From a virus: a stretch of DNA of 21,672 bases. The DNA is taken from IMG/VR virus record IMGVR_UViG_3300000117_000322, positions 1 to 21,672 of that record. The stretch is one strand, 5' to 3'. Positions 1 through 8,800 of the stretch are shown here, piece after piece. Under the pieces are notes generated by a model. That model was given only the letters and a program-made list of their open reading frames with translations. It ran no database searches and was not told the origin of the DNA. A program made the position numbers and the translations under genes. Each line of letters starts with the position of its first letter. Within the stretch, counting starts at the first letter, position 1.

Positions 1-1257
1 GGTCAGTTAATAGTTACTCACAGTGGCGAATTAAATTTACAACAACAAGCAACTTCTTTAACACTACCAGATAACGAAGCAGCAGCTTTAGATATAAATG
101 AAGGCGGAACTTCATATCTTAAGTTTATAACTACGAATGGCAGTGAAGAAGTTGAGATTGGACAAAATGTCGACTTAAATGGAGACATAGATGTTTCAGG
201 GGCAGCAACTTTAGGTTCAGCTGCAGTAACTGGCAACTTAACAATTAACACAGACAAATTCACAGTTACAAGTGGAGAAGGTAATACAAGTATAGCAGGT
301 ACATTAGGAGTAACTAATGCCGCAACCTTCTCAGATAGTTTAACAGTAACAGGAGCAACAACTTTAAATGGTAATGTTACTTTAGGTGATGCATCAGGAG
401 ATGTTATTACAGTAACAGGTACAGCAACATTCTCACAATCAGCAGACTTTGATGGTGGATTAACCGTTGCTGGCTCACAAACTGTTGATATGGGTGGAAA
501 CAGAGTTACCAATATTGGTACTCCATCACAGTCAACAGACGCAGTAACAAAAGCATATGTTGATAGTGTAAAACAAGCACTAGATGTAAAAGATTCAGTA
601 AGAGTTGCTTCAGAATCAAACTTATCAACAACTTATAACAACGGAACTGGTGGCGTAGGTGCAACACTTACAGCAGACTCAAATGGAGCAATATCAGTTG
701 ATAGTGTTTCATTAACATCAGGAGATAGAGTACTTGTAAAAGCACAAACAGATACAAGTGAAAACGGTATCTACTCTGTAACAACAGTTGGTGATGTTTC
801 AAATCCATTCGTTCTTACAAGAACAACAGACGCAGATAGCTCAGCAGAAGTTACTGGCGGTCTGTTTACATTTGTTGAAGAAGGAACAAATGCAGATGCA
901 GGTTTCGTACTTTCAAATATAACTGGTTCAGCAACAATCGGTACTGATAACTTAACATTCACACAGTTCTCAGGAGCTGGTAGTGTTACTGCAGGAGCAG
1001 GTCTTGCTAAATCAGGAAACACACTTTCAGTTAATGTAGATGATACTACAATAGAAATTAATTCAGATACATTAAGATTAAAAGGAGTAAGTTCATTACC
1101 AGAAGGCACAATACTATATGGTGCTAATGGTGGTAATTCTTTTGCTTCTTTATCAATCGGAACATACGATTCAACCAACTCAGTAGGACAAGTACTACAA
1201 GTTGGTGCGAACGGAACAATAACATGGACAAATACATTAGACGGAGGAACGTTCTAA
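1..1257 (+). CDS. Modular tail-fibre/adhesin protein, 5'-truncated by the window edge
   Basis: The frame is open from base 1 to the TAA at 1255-1257 (418 residues), with no start in view, so this is the C-terminal part of a larger protein. The first ~160 residues are Gly/Thr/Val-rich beta-repeats (TGNLTI, GTLGVTNAATF, GATTLNGNVTL), typical of trimeric phage fibre shafts. Near residue 163 is a GGNRVTNIG...TDAVTKAYVD segment, a common phage fibre linker. It is followed by an LDVKDSVRVAS module containing SGDRVLVKAQT, ENGIYSV and DADSSAEVTGG (residues ~178-310), which recurs in many phage tail fibres. The C-terminus (GVSSLPEGTILYGANGG ... ITWTNTLDGGTF) looks like a tip domain. The ATG at 490 lies inside this frame and is not a credible start. 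The role is probably structural, in host recognition. The family assignment rests on remembered motifs. Confidence 0.85.
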   Translation, partial: GQLIVTHSGELNLQQQATSLTLPDNEAAALDINEGGTSYLKFITTNGSEEVEIGQNVDLNGDIDVSGAATLGSAAVTGNLTINTDKFTVTSGEGNTSIAGTLGVTNAATFSDSLTVTGATTLNGNVTLGDASGDVITVTGTATFSQSADFDGGLTVAGSQTVDMGGNRVTNIGTPSQSTDAVTKAYVDSVKQALDVKDSVRVASESNLSTTYNNGTGGVGATLTADSNGAISVDSVSLTSGDRVLVKAQTDTSENGIYSVTTVGDVSNPFVLTRTTDADSSAEVTGGLFTFVEEGTNADAGFVLSNITGSATIGTDNLTFTQFSGAGSVTAGAGLAKSGNTLSVNVDDTTIEINSDTLRLKGVSSLPEGTILYGANGGNSFASLSIGTYDSTNSVGQVLQVGANGTITWTNTLDGGTF

Positions 1258-1258
1258 T

Positions 1259-1462
1259 ATGGCTCATGTGATTAAACCAAAAAGGTCAGAAACGGCCTCG
1301 TCTGTACCAGATGCAAACGATCTAGAAGTACATGAAATTGCAATGAATGTTTCAGACGGTAAAATTTACACAAAAGCGGCTAACGGTTCAATAGTAACAG
1401 TAGGTTCGGCAGGAGGCCAAACCGAAGACGATGTACTAGCGTTAGCCATAGCACTAGGATAA
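1259..1462 (+). CDS. Small phage structural protein, tropism-determinant N-terminal-like (67 aa)
   Basis: This short protein begins MAHVIKPKRSETASSVPD and continues with DLEVHEIAMNVSDGKIYTKAANGSIVTV. The pattern (K-R-S near the start, P, 'L-E-V-x-E-I-A-x-N', then 'D-G-K-I-Y-T-K') matches the small fold at the N-terminus of many phage receptor-binding and hyaluronidase-type fibre proteins, where it usually attaches a fibre to the virion. Here it stands alone, with a short GGQTEDDVLALAIALG tail. It starts one base after the preceding stop, with GGAGG 11 bases upstream. It probably works with the neighbouring fibres. The exact role is inference. Confidence 0.75.
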   Translation: MAHVIKPKRSETASSVPDANDLEVHEIAMNVSDGKIYTKAANGSIVTVGSAGGQTEDDVLALAIALG

Positions 1463-1466
1463 GATT

Positions 1467-1799
1467 ATGGCATCAGCATTTAAAACAGCAACGCAAGCAA
1501 ATGTAGGAACTTCTTTAACAACTGTATTTACTTCACCTGTTGGTTCTACTTGTACAATCATAGGATTGTATTTATGTAATCAGAGTGGAGGAAGCATAGA
1601 AGCTAATACTGTTTTTTATGATGCAAGTTCAACAACATTAGTTAATATTACTCATAACACACCTATTCCAAGCGGAACATCTATAGCCGTAATCGGCGGA
1701 GATGCAAAGGTAGTGTTAGAGGCAGGGGACAGTATAAGAATACAAAGCAATGTAGCTAGTAGTATCGATGTAGTCCTATCATATTTGGAGCAAATATAA
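1467..1799 (+). CDS. Small beta-rich virion protein (110 aa)
   Basis: The protein has no signal peptide or membrane segment. It looks like a single beta-sandwich domain: an N-terminal strand region (GTSLTTVFTSPVGSTCTIIG), a central LYLCNQSGGSIEANTVFYD, then PIPSGTSIAVIGG, KVVLEAGDSIRIQSN and a final VVLSYLEQI. Proteins of this length and pattern (IPAGSS...KIVLEAGD...S.VLE) are familiar to me as small structural proteins in marine T4-like phages, but I cannot name a specific function. It lies four bases after the 67-residue gene and one base before the large repeat fibre, so it is co-transcribed with the fibre cassette. Confidence 0.7.
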   Translation: MASAFKTATQANVGTSLTTVFTSPVGSTCTIIGLYLCNQSGGSIEANTVFYDASSTTLVNITHNTPIPSGTSIAVIGGDAKVVLEAGDSIRIQSNVASSIDVVLSYLEQI

Positions 1800-1800
1800 C

Positions 1801-4800
1801 ATGGCATTAATAGGTAAGGAAAACCATCTAGTCTCCGTATTGGAGGCAAATGCAGTCGGGACTACTGAATTAGTAAGTAACTCTGTTACTGCAAGTGAGA
1901 TAGCAGCAAATGCTGTTGGAAGTAATGAAATTGCTGCAAATGCTGTCGGAACATCAGAATTAGCAACCAACTCCGTTGGGACAGCACAATTACAAGCTAC
2001 AGCTATTATAAGCGTAAGCGACAACGCAATAGATTCAGCAGCTATAGCTGCAAACTCAGTAGATTCTAGCGAATTGGTAAGTGGGTCTATTGATTCAATA
2101 CATTTATCAACTGGAGCAGTTACAACAGCGAAGATAGCAGCAAACGCAGTCACTTCAGCTGAAATAGCTTCTAACTCAATCGGTAGTACAGAAATAGCAG
2201 CAAATGCAGTAGGCAGTTCAGAATTAGCACAAAATTCAGTCACAGCTACACAAATTCCGAGTGGAACAATAACAGCAGACTTATTAGCATCAAACTCAGT
2301 AGATTCAGCAGAACTTGTGAGTGGTAGTATAGATACTATACACTTAGGAAATCTACAAGTTACAACAGGTAAATTAGCTGCAGATGCAGTAACAGGTGCT
2401 AAAATTGCAGATGACTCTATAGATTCAGAACATATAGCGGCAGGAGCAATTGATACAGAACATTTAGGAGCTGCCCAAGTAACAGGCGCTAAAATAGCTG
2501 CGAATACTATCGCAACAGGAAATGTAGCAGATAATGCAATAGACGGAACAAAAATAGCTACAGATAGTATAGTTGCAAGACATATAGCAACAGCTGCAGT
2601 AGGTGCAGATGAACTTGCAGCAAACTCAGTAGATTCAGCAGAATTAGTAAGTGGCTCAATAGACACAATACATTTAGCAGACGATTCAGTAACAGCAGGT
2701 AAAATAGCATCAAACTCAGTAGATTCTGCAGAACTTGTTAGTGGCAGTATCGATACAATACATATAGGTACAGCACAAGTTACAACAGCAAAACTAGCTG
2801 ATAATGCTATTATAGCAAGTAAACTTACTTCTGGAATAATATCTTCAGAGCATATTGTAGATGGTACTATTGTTTCAGGAGACATAGCAGCAAATACTAT
2901 TGCTACAGGAAACATAGCAGACAATGCTGTAGATGGTACAAAAATAGCTACAGACAGTGTAGTTGCAAGACATATAGCATCAAACTCAGTAGATTCTGCA
3001 GAACTTGTTAGTGGCAGTATCGATACAATACATATAGGTGCGGCACAAGTTACAACAGCTAAAATAGCAGATAATGCTATTACAGCAAGTAAACTTACTT
3101 CTGCAATAGTATCTTCAGAACATATTGTAGACGGTACTATAGTATCGGCAGATATAGCAGCCAATACTATTGCTACAGGAAACATAGCAGACAACGCTAT
3201 CGATGGCACTAAAATCGCTAGTAACTCTGTAGTATCAAGACATATAGCAGAAAACACAATTACATCTTCAGAAATAGCAACTGGTGCAGTAGGTGCATTA
3301 CAAATAGCTGCAAACTCTGTAGATAGTTCAGAATTAGTAAGTGGTAGTATAGATACTATACATATTGGAACTTCTCAAGTAACAACAGCAAAAATAGCAG
3401 CAAATAATATTACTTCTGCAAAAATTGCTACAGACCAAGTTTTAGCCAGACACATAGCTGCAGGAGCAGTAGATTCTAGTGAATTAGCTGCCAACTCTGT
3501 TGGGGTAAGTGAACTAGCAAGTAGTGCACTTGGTGGACAAACTTTTACAGGAAATGTTACTCTTTCTGGTAACTTAACTGTAAATGGAACAACTACAACA
3601 GTTAATTCAACAACAACAACCATTGCCGACCCATTAATGGAACTTGGTACAGGAACAACAGGAACTCCATCAAATGACGCAGGTATCGTCATAGAAAGAG
3701 GCGACCAAAATAATGCATTTATTGGATTTGATGAAAGTGAAAACAAATTTAAAGTAGGTACTGGTACATTTACTGGTGCTTCCACAGGCGACCTAACAAT
3801 TACAACAGGAACAATAATAGCTAATGTAGAAGGAAATGTTACTGGTAATTTAACAGGTAATGCTGATACAGCAACAACTTTAGCAACAAATAGAGCTTTC
3901 TCTTTAACAGGAGATGTAACTGCTTCAGCTGTAAACTTTAACGGATCAAGTGCAGTTGCTTTAACAACAACATTAGCCGCAAATACAGTAGATAGTGCAG
4001 AATTAGTAAGTGGTAGCATAGATGCAATTCACTTAGCTTCTGACTCTGTAACAAGTGCTAAAATAGCAGATAACGCTATTAATAGTGTAGCATTTATATC
4101 AAGCGGTCTAATTACGTCAGACTTGATAGCAGATGGAACTATTACAGCAGGTGACTTAGCAGCTAACTCAGTAGATTCAGCAGAATTAGTTAGTGGTAGT
4201 ATAGACACTATACATATAGCAGACAATGCAGTTACAGCAAATAAAATAGCAACAGACTCTGTAGGAAGCGATCAAATAGCTGATAGTAGCATAGATGCAA
4301 ATCACTTAGCTTCTGACTCTGTAACAAGTGCTAAAATAGCAGACAATGCTATTAATAGTGTAAACTTTATTTCAAGCGGTTTAATTACATCAGACTTGAT
4401 AGCAGATGGAACTATTGCAGCAGGTGATTTAGCAGCAAACTCAGTCGACTCCAGTGAAATAGTAAGTGGGTCTATTGACGCAATTCATATAGCAAACAAT
4501 GCAGTAATAGGAAGTAAAATAGCAGCGAACTCAATAGATTCAAGCGAACTTGTTACTGGTAGTATAGATACTATACATATTGCAGATAATGCAGTTACAG
4601 CAAATAAAATAGCAATAGACTCTGTAGGAAGCGATCAAATTGCGGCAAACGCAGTCACAGCTTCTGAACTAGCAGGAAACTCTGTAACAGCAACACAAAT
4701 AGCAATAGGAGCAGTTGGTTCATCAGAACTTGCAGCTAATTCGGTAGATTCTAGTGAATTAGTAAGCGGTAGTATAGATTCTATACATATTGCAAATAAT

Positions 4801-5634
4801 GCTGTTACTGGAGCAAAAATTGCTCTTAACACTATTACAGCAAGTGAACTTGCAACAGATGCAGTTACTTCTGTACATATTGCAGATAACGCTATTAATA
4901 GTGTAAACTTTATTACTAGCGGATTAATCACAGCGGACTTATTAGCATCAAACTCTGTAGACTCAGCAGAATTAGTAAGTGGCAGTATAGATACTATACA
5001 TATTGGAGCTTCACAGGTTACAACAGCTAAAATAGCTGATCTTAATGTAACAAATGCAAAACTAGGAGCTAACTCTGTAACAGCAGCTAAAATAGCAGCA
5101 AACGCTGTTGGATCAAGTGAGATTGCAAATAATTCTGTAACATCTACACAATTATCAAGTGCAGCATTATCTGGTAAAAGCATGTCAGGGAATATCGGGT
5201 TCGCTGGAGCTAATGTCAATATGGGTATTAACACTACTTCTATACTTGAGCTAAAAGGTAAGTTAGGTATTCAAGATGCAAACCCAGTTCAAAAACTTCA
5301 TATAGACGAAGTTGCTGGTATGGATGTAGGTTCAGGAACTTCATCAGCAACTACACAATTTACACTAGATAGTTTTGCAGCAGCAACATTTAGAACTGCT
5401 AAATACTTAGTACAGGTAACGAATACAACAGATTCAGACTATCAATCCATAGAGATAGTACTATTCCATGATGGAACAACAGTTTATCTAACACAGTACG
5501 CTTCTATATTTGACAATGGTGCTCAAGCAACATTCGATGCAGATATAAGTGCTGGTAATGTAAGATTAAGGGTAACTCCTGCTTCAACAGACAGCATGGC
5601 TTACAAGTTTATTAGAACAACAATAGAGGTATAA
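1801..5634 (+). CDS. Giant decapeptide-repeat tail fibre (1277 aa)
   Basis: Residues ~15-580 and ~726-1124 are tandem ten-residue units of the form x-[SA]-[VI]-[DT]-x-x-x-[IL]-[AV]-x (for example NSVDSAELVS, GSIDTIHIAD, NAVTANKIAT), the kind of array that forms a trimeric beta-helical fibre shaft. Between the arrays, residues ~580-725 carry a fibre module seen widely in T4-like marine phages: GNLTVNGTTTTVNSTTTTIAD, NDAGIVIERGDQNNAFIGF, then TGNLTGNADTATTLAT. The last ~120 residues form a distinct C-terminal domain (FRTAKYLVQVTNTTDSDYQ, IEIVLFHDGTTVYLTQY, NVRLRVTPAS), probably the tip or a trimerisation domain. TTGGAG precedes the ATG, which lies one base after the upstream stop. A host-recognition or long-tail-fibre role is likely. 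The attachment point on the virion is unknown. Confidence 0.85.
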   Translation: MALIGKENHLVSVLEANAVGTTELVSNSVTASEIAANAVGSNEIAANAVGTSELATNSVGTAQLQATAIISVSDNAIDSAAIAANSVDSSELVSGSIDSIHLSTGAVTTAKIAANAVTSAEIASNSIGSTEIAANAVGSSELAQNSVTATQIPSGTITADLLASNSVDSAELVSGSIDTIHLGNLQVTTGKLAADAVTGAKIADDSIDSEHIAAGAIDTEHLGAAQVTGAKIAANTIATGNVADNAIDGTKIATDSIVARHIATAAVGADELAANSVDSAELVSGSIDTIHLADDSVTAGKIASNSVDSAELVSGSIDTIHIGTAQVTTAKLADNAIIASKLTSGIISSEHIVDGTIVSGDIAANTIATGNIADNAVDGTKIATDSVVARHIASNSVDSAELVSGSIDTIHIGAAQVTTAKIADNAITASKLTSAIVSSEHIVDGTIVSADIAANTIATGNIADNAIDGTKIASNSVVSRHIAENTITSSEIATGAVGALQIAANSVDSSELVSGSIDTIHIGTSQVTTAKIAANNITSAKIATDQVLARHIAAGAVDSSELAANSVGVSELASSALGGQTFTGNVTLSGNLTVNGTTTTVNSTTTTIADPLMELGTGTTGTPSNDAGIVIERGDQNNAFIGFDESENKFKVGTGTFTGASTGDLTITTGTIIANVEGNVTGNLTGNADTATTLATNRAFSLTGDVTASAVNFNGSSAVALTTTLAANTVDSAELVSGSIDAIHLASDSVTSAKIADNAINSVAFISSGLITSDLIADGTITAGDLAANSVDSAELVSGSIDTIHIADNAVTANKIATDSVGSDQIADSSIDANHLASDSVTSAKIADNAINSVNFISSGLITSDLIADGTIAAGDLAANSVDSSEIVSGSIDAIHIANNAVIGSKIAANSIDSSELVTGSIDTIHIADNAVTANKIAIDSVGSDQIAANAVTASELAGNSVTATQIAIGAVGSSELAANSVDSSELVSGSIDSIHIANNAVTGAKIALNTITASELATDAVTSVHIADNAINSVNFITSGLITADLLASNSVDSAELVSGSIDTIHIGASQVTTAKIADLNVTNAKLGANSVTAAKIAANAVGSSEIANNSVTSTQLSSAALSGKSMSGNIGFAGANVNMGINTTSILELKGKLGIQDANPVQKLHIDEVAGMDVGSGTSSATTQFTLDSFAAATFRTAKYLVQVTNTTDSDYQSIEIVLFHDGTTVYLTQYASIFDNGAQATFDADISAGNVRLRVTPASTDSMAYKFIRTTIEV
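1843..3535 (+). repeat. First decapeptide (30-bp) repeat array of the fibre
   Basis: This is a degenerate 30-bp coding repeat. Each unit has V or I at position 3 and I or L at position 8, with D/S/T/A/N around them. The phase is kept almost without gaps, and synonymous codons differ between units (for example gtagattcagca versus gtagattctagc). Several units (NSVDSAELVS followed by GSIDTIHI) recur as a fixed pair every few decads, giving a higher-order structure. Confidence 0.85.
2711..3250 (+). repeat. Tandem 270-bp duplication within the decapeptide array
   Basis: The blocks 2711-2980 and 2981-3250 are near copies. Both begin caaactcagtagattctgca and encode nine decads in the same order (NSVDSAELVS, GSIDTIHIG., .AQVTTAK.A, DNAI.ASKLT, S.I.SSEHIV, DGTIVS.DIA, ANTIATGNIA, DNA.DGTKIA, ..SVV.RHIA). 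The length is exactly nine units, so the frame and fibre register are preserved. This looks like a recent recombination duplication. Confidence 0.85.
3978..5172 (+). repeat. Second decapeptide (30-bp) repeat array of the fibre
   Basis: This is the same ten-residue motif as in the first array, resumed after the globular module at ~3540-3977. It contains an odd 11-residue step, NAINSVAFIS/NAINSVNFI followed by SGLIT, seen three times (about 4075, 4348 and 4890), which shifts the phase by one residue each time. Confidence 0.8.
4021..4566 (+). repeat. Tandem ~273-bp duplication containing the 11-residue step
   Basis: The segment from 4021 (gatgcaattcacttagcttc) is repeated from 4294 (gatgcaaatcacttagcttc). 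Both copies carry SDSVTSAKIADNAINSV, then SGLITSDLIADGTI. The spacing is 273 bp (91 residues), i.e. eight decads plus one 11-residue unit. The copies differ mainly at third codon positions. Confidence 0.75.
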
Positions 5635-5635
5635 A

Positions 5636-5857
5636 ATGGGACAAAAATTAGATTTTAATATTGAAGACGCAGGATTGAAAATTGATGGAACAGCTGCAAT
5701 TGCTTCAGACGCAACTTATTCAGGAACTTTAGATTCCGATAAAATTACTGGAGGTACTATTAGTGCCGACAGACTTCCTTACACAATAACACAGACTGCT
5801 CCTTCTAATGTAGGAAGTACAAGTAGTGGTCATATATGGTTTGTATATTCGAGTTAA
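5636..5857 (+). CDS. Small fibre-associated protein (73 aa)
   Basis: The protein starts MGQKLDFNIEDAGLKIDG and contains SGTLDSDKITGGTISADRLP, a fragment that echoes the decapeptide motif of the preceding fibre. It ends APSNVGSTSSGHIWFVYSS; the 'P-S-N-x-G...G-x-I-W-F-V-Y' ending is common at the C-termini of small phage tail proteins. It starts one base after the fibre stop, with GAGG 7-10 bases upstream. It is probably a small virion or fibre-assembly protein. I do not recognise a specific function. Confidence 0.65.
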   Translation: MGQKLDFNIEDAGLKIDGTAAIASDATYSGTLDSDKITGGTISADRLPYTITQTAPSNVGSTSSGHIWFVYSS

Positions 5858-5860
5858 GAA

Positions 5861-8800
5861 ATGGCACTGTATATCAATGACAATGGAACACTTCGTACTA
5901 TCTCCTTTCTGGCGTTAAACGATAGTGGTACGCTTCGCAGAATCAATGAGGTATATGTAAATGATAACGGCACACTAGCTGGGCCGTTTACCATTACACA
6001 TCAAACTTCTAGGAATACTGCAACAAGTACTTCTACAATCAGTGGTGTACAAGAAACTTCTTACGCAACTACAACAATATTTAATACTACTCAAGATACT
6101 ATAACTGCTTTCGATACAAGTAGAACAACTATATTTAATACAACTCAAGCAACTGAAACAAGTAGAACAACTGCATTTAATACAACAACTGCTTTTACTA
6201 CTACAACAGCGTTTACTACAACAACAACCTTTAATACGACACAAGCTACAACAACTGCTTTTACTACTACAACAGCGTTTAGTACTACAACTACATTCAA
6301 TACGTCTCAGTCTACTACAACTGCGTTTAATACAACAACAGCTTTCACGACTACTACAACATTTAACACAACACAGTCCACAACAACTGCGTTTAATACC
6401 ACCACAGCATTTAGTACTACAACAGTATTTAATACTACACAAGGCACAACAACGGCCTTTAATACAACAACAGCGTTTACAACAACAACAACGTTTAATA
6501 CTACTCAAAGTACTACAACTGCGTTTAATACTACAACTGCGTTTACAACAACTACAACCTTTAATACTTCGCAGAGTACAACAACAGCGTTTACTACTAC
6601 AACAGCATTTAGTACTACAACTACATTTAATACTTCACAAGGTACAACAACAGCGTTTACTACTACAACAGCATTTAGTACTACGACTGTTTTTAATACA
6701 ACACAAAGTACAACAACAGCATTTACAACTACAACAGCATTTAATACAACAACAACATTTAATACTACTCAAAGTACCACAACAGCATTTACAACTACGA
6801 CTGCTTTTAATACTACGACTGTTTTTAATACAACACAAAGTACTACAACAGCATTTACAACTACGACTGCCTTTAATACTACGACTGTTTTTAATACAAC
6901 ACAAAGTACTACAACAGCGTTTACTACAACAACAGCGTTTAATACTACAACTACATTCAATACGTCTCAGTCTACTACAACAGCATTTACAACAGTAACA
7001 GCATTTAATACTACGACTGTTTTTAATACAACACAAAGTACTACAACAGCATTTACAACTACAACTACATTTACTACTACTACAACATTTAATACTGCAC
7101 GAAGCACTACAACAGCTTATAATACTACAACGACTTACACTACTTCATATGACACAGTGATAAGTACCAGTAGGAATACTTCGTTTGCAACAAATACAGC
7201 AAGAACAACTAATACTTCACAGTCGACTTCATATACAACAACATTTACAACTACGACTGCATTTAATACAACTACAACCTTTACAACTACAACAGCGTAT
7301 ACTGATAATACAAGTTTTGGTACTAGTAGAATTACAACTTTTACAACTACAACTGCGTTTAATACAACAACAACATTTACAACAACAACAGCTTATCAAG
7401 ATAATACATCTTTTGCTACTACTAGAACTACAACATTTGCAACAACAACAGCTTATGAAGATAATACATCTTTTGCTACTACTAGAACAACAACATTTAC
7501 AACAACAACAGCTTATCAAGATAATACATCTTTTGCTACTACTAGAACTACAACATTTGCAACAACAACTGCATATATAGATAATACTTCGTTTGGTACT
7601 ACTAGAACTACAACATTTATAACTACAACAGCATATATAGATAATACTTCTCAAAGTACTACAAGAAATACAAACACATCAAGAATTACAGCCTATATAG
7701 ATAATACAACTTTTGCTACATCAACAGCATATACTACAACACAGGCTACAAATACAAGTAGAAGTACTTCATTTACAAACTCTACAGCATACAATACAAC
7801 ACAGGCTACAAATACAAGTAGAAGTACAGGATTTACAAATTCTACAGGATATAATACATCACAAGCAACAAATACTTCTAGAAATACATCATTTGCAACA
7901 AATACTTCTAGAAATACAAATACTTCTAGAAATACAACAAGAGCAACTAATACTGCGGCGTTTTTGGGAACTTTTAGAACTACTTCATTTATAACAATTT
8001 TTGAGACTTCTTATGGTAATCGGGAATATGACAACACCACTAGAATTACATCAAGAACAACGGGGATTATTACATCCTTTACAAATAATACATCATTTAC
8101 AACAGGATTTACTAATGCTACTGGATTTACAAATGATACTACTAGAGCAACAGGATTTACAAACAATACATCATTTGGTACAGCTAGAAACACTAACACA
8201 AGCAGAATTACAGCATACATAGATAATACATCTTTTGGTACAAGTAGAAATACAAACACATCAAGAATTACGGCATACATAGATAATACCGCTTTTGGTA
8301 CAAGTAGAAATACAAATACTTCTCAGGCTACAAATACAAGTAGAAGTACAGGATTTACAAACTCTACAACATATAATACATCATTTGCTACAAATACAGC
8401 AAGAGGAACAAATACCGCACAATCAACAGCATATACTACAACACAAGCAACAAATACCTCAAGAAGTACTAATACAGCACAGTCAACAACCTATAATACA
8501 GTAAGATTATCAAATACTGCAAGAAGTACTAATACTGCACAGTCAACAAGTTATAATACAGTAAGATTGTCAAATACTGCAAGAAGTACTAATACAGCAC
8601 AGTCAACAAGTTATAATACAGTAAGATTATCAAATACCGCAAGAAGTACTAATACTGCACAAGCTACAGGAACATCACAATCTACAAATACTTCACAATC
8701 AACAAGTTACAATACTGTAAGATTGTCAAACACTGCAAGAAGCACAAATACAGCACAAGCAACAGGTACTTCACAGTCTACAAATACTTCCCAGGCTACT

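Noticed and set aside
1779-3257. Long minus-strand open frame (492 codons) opposite the decapeptide fibre
   Set aside because: It is a by-product of the in-frame 30-bp repeat, which lacks antisense stops. The product is a monotonous SAILAVVT-type low-complexity chain with no ribosome site, and the plus strand has the coherent fibre domains.
5625-5640. TATAAAAT sequence at 5629 as a T4-type late promoter
   Set aside because: It is formed by the end of one gene and the stop/start junction (gtaTAAaATG). In an AT-rich genome this is expected by chance, and no other late-promoter-like match is placed consistently before operons.
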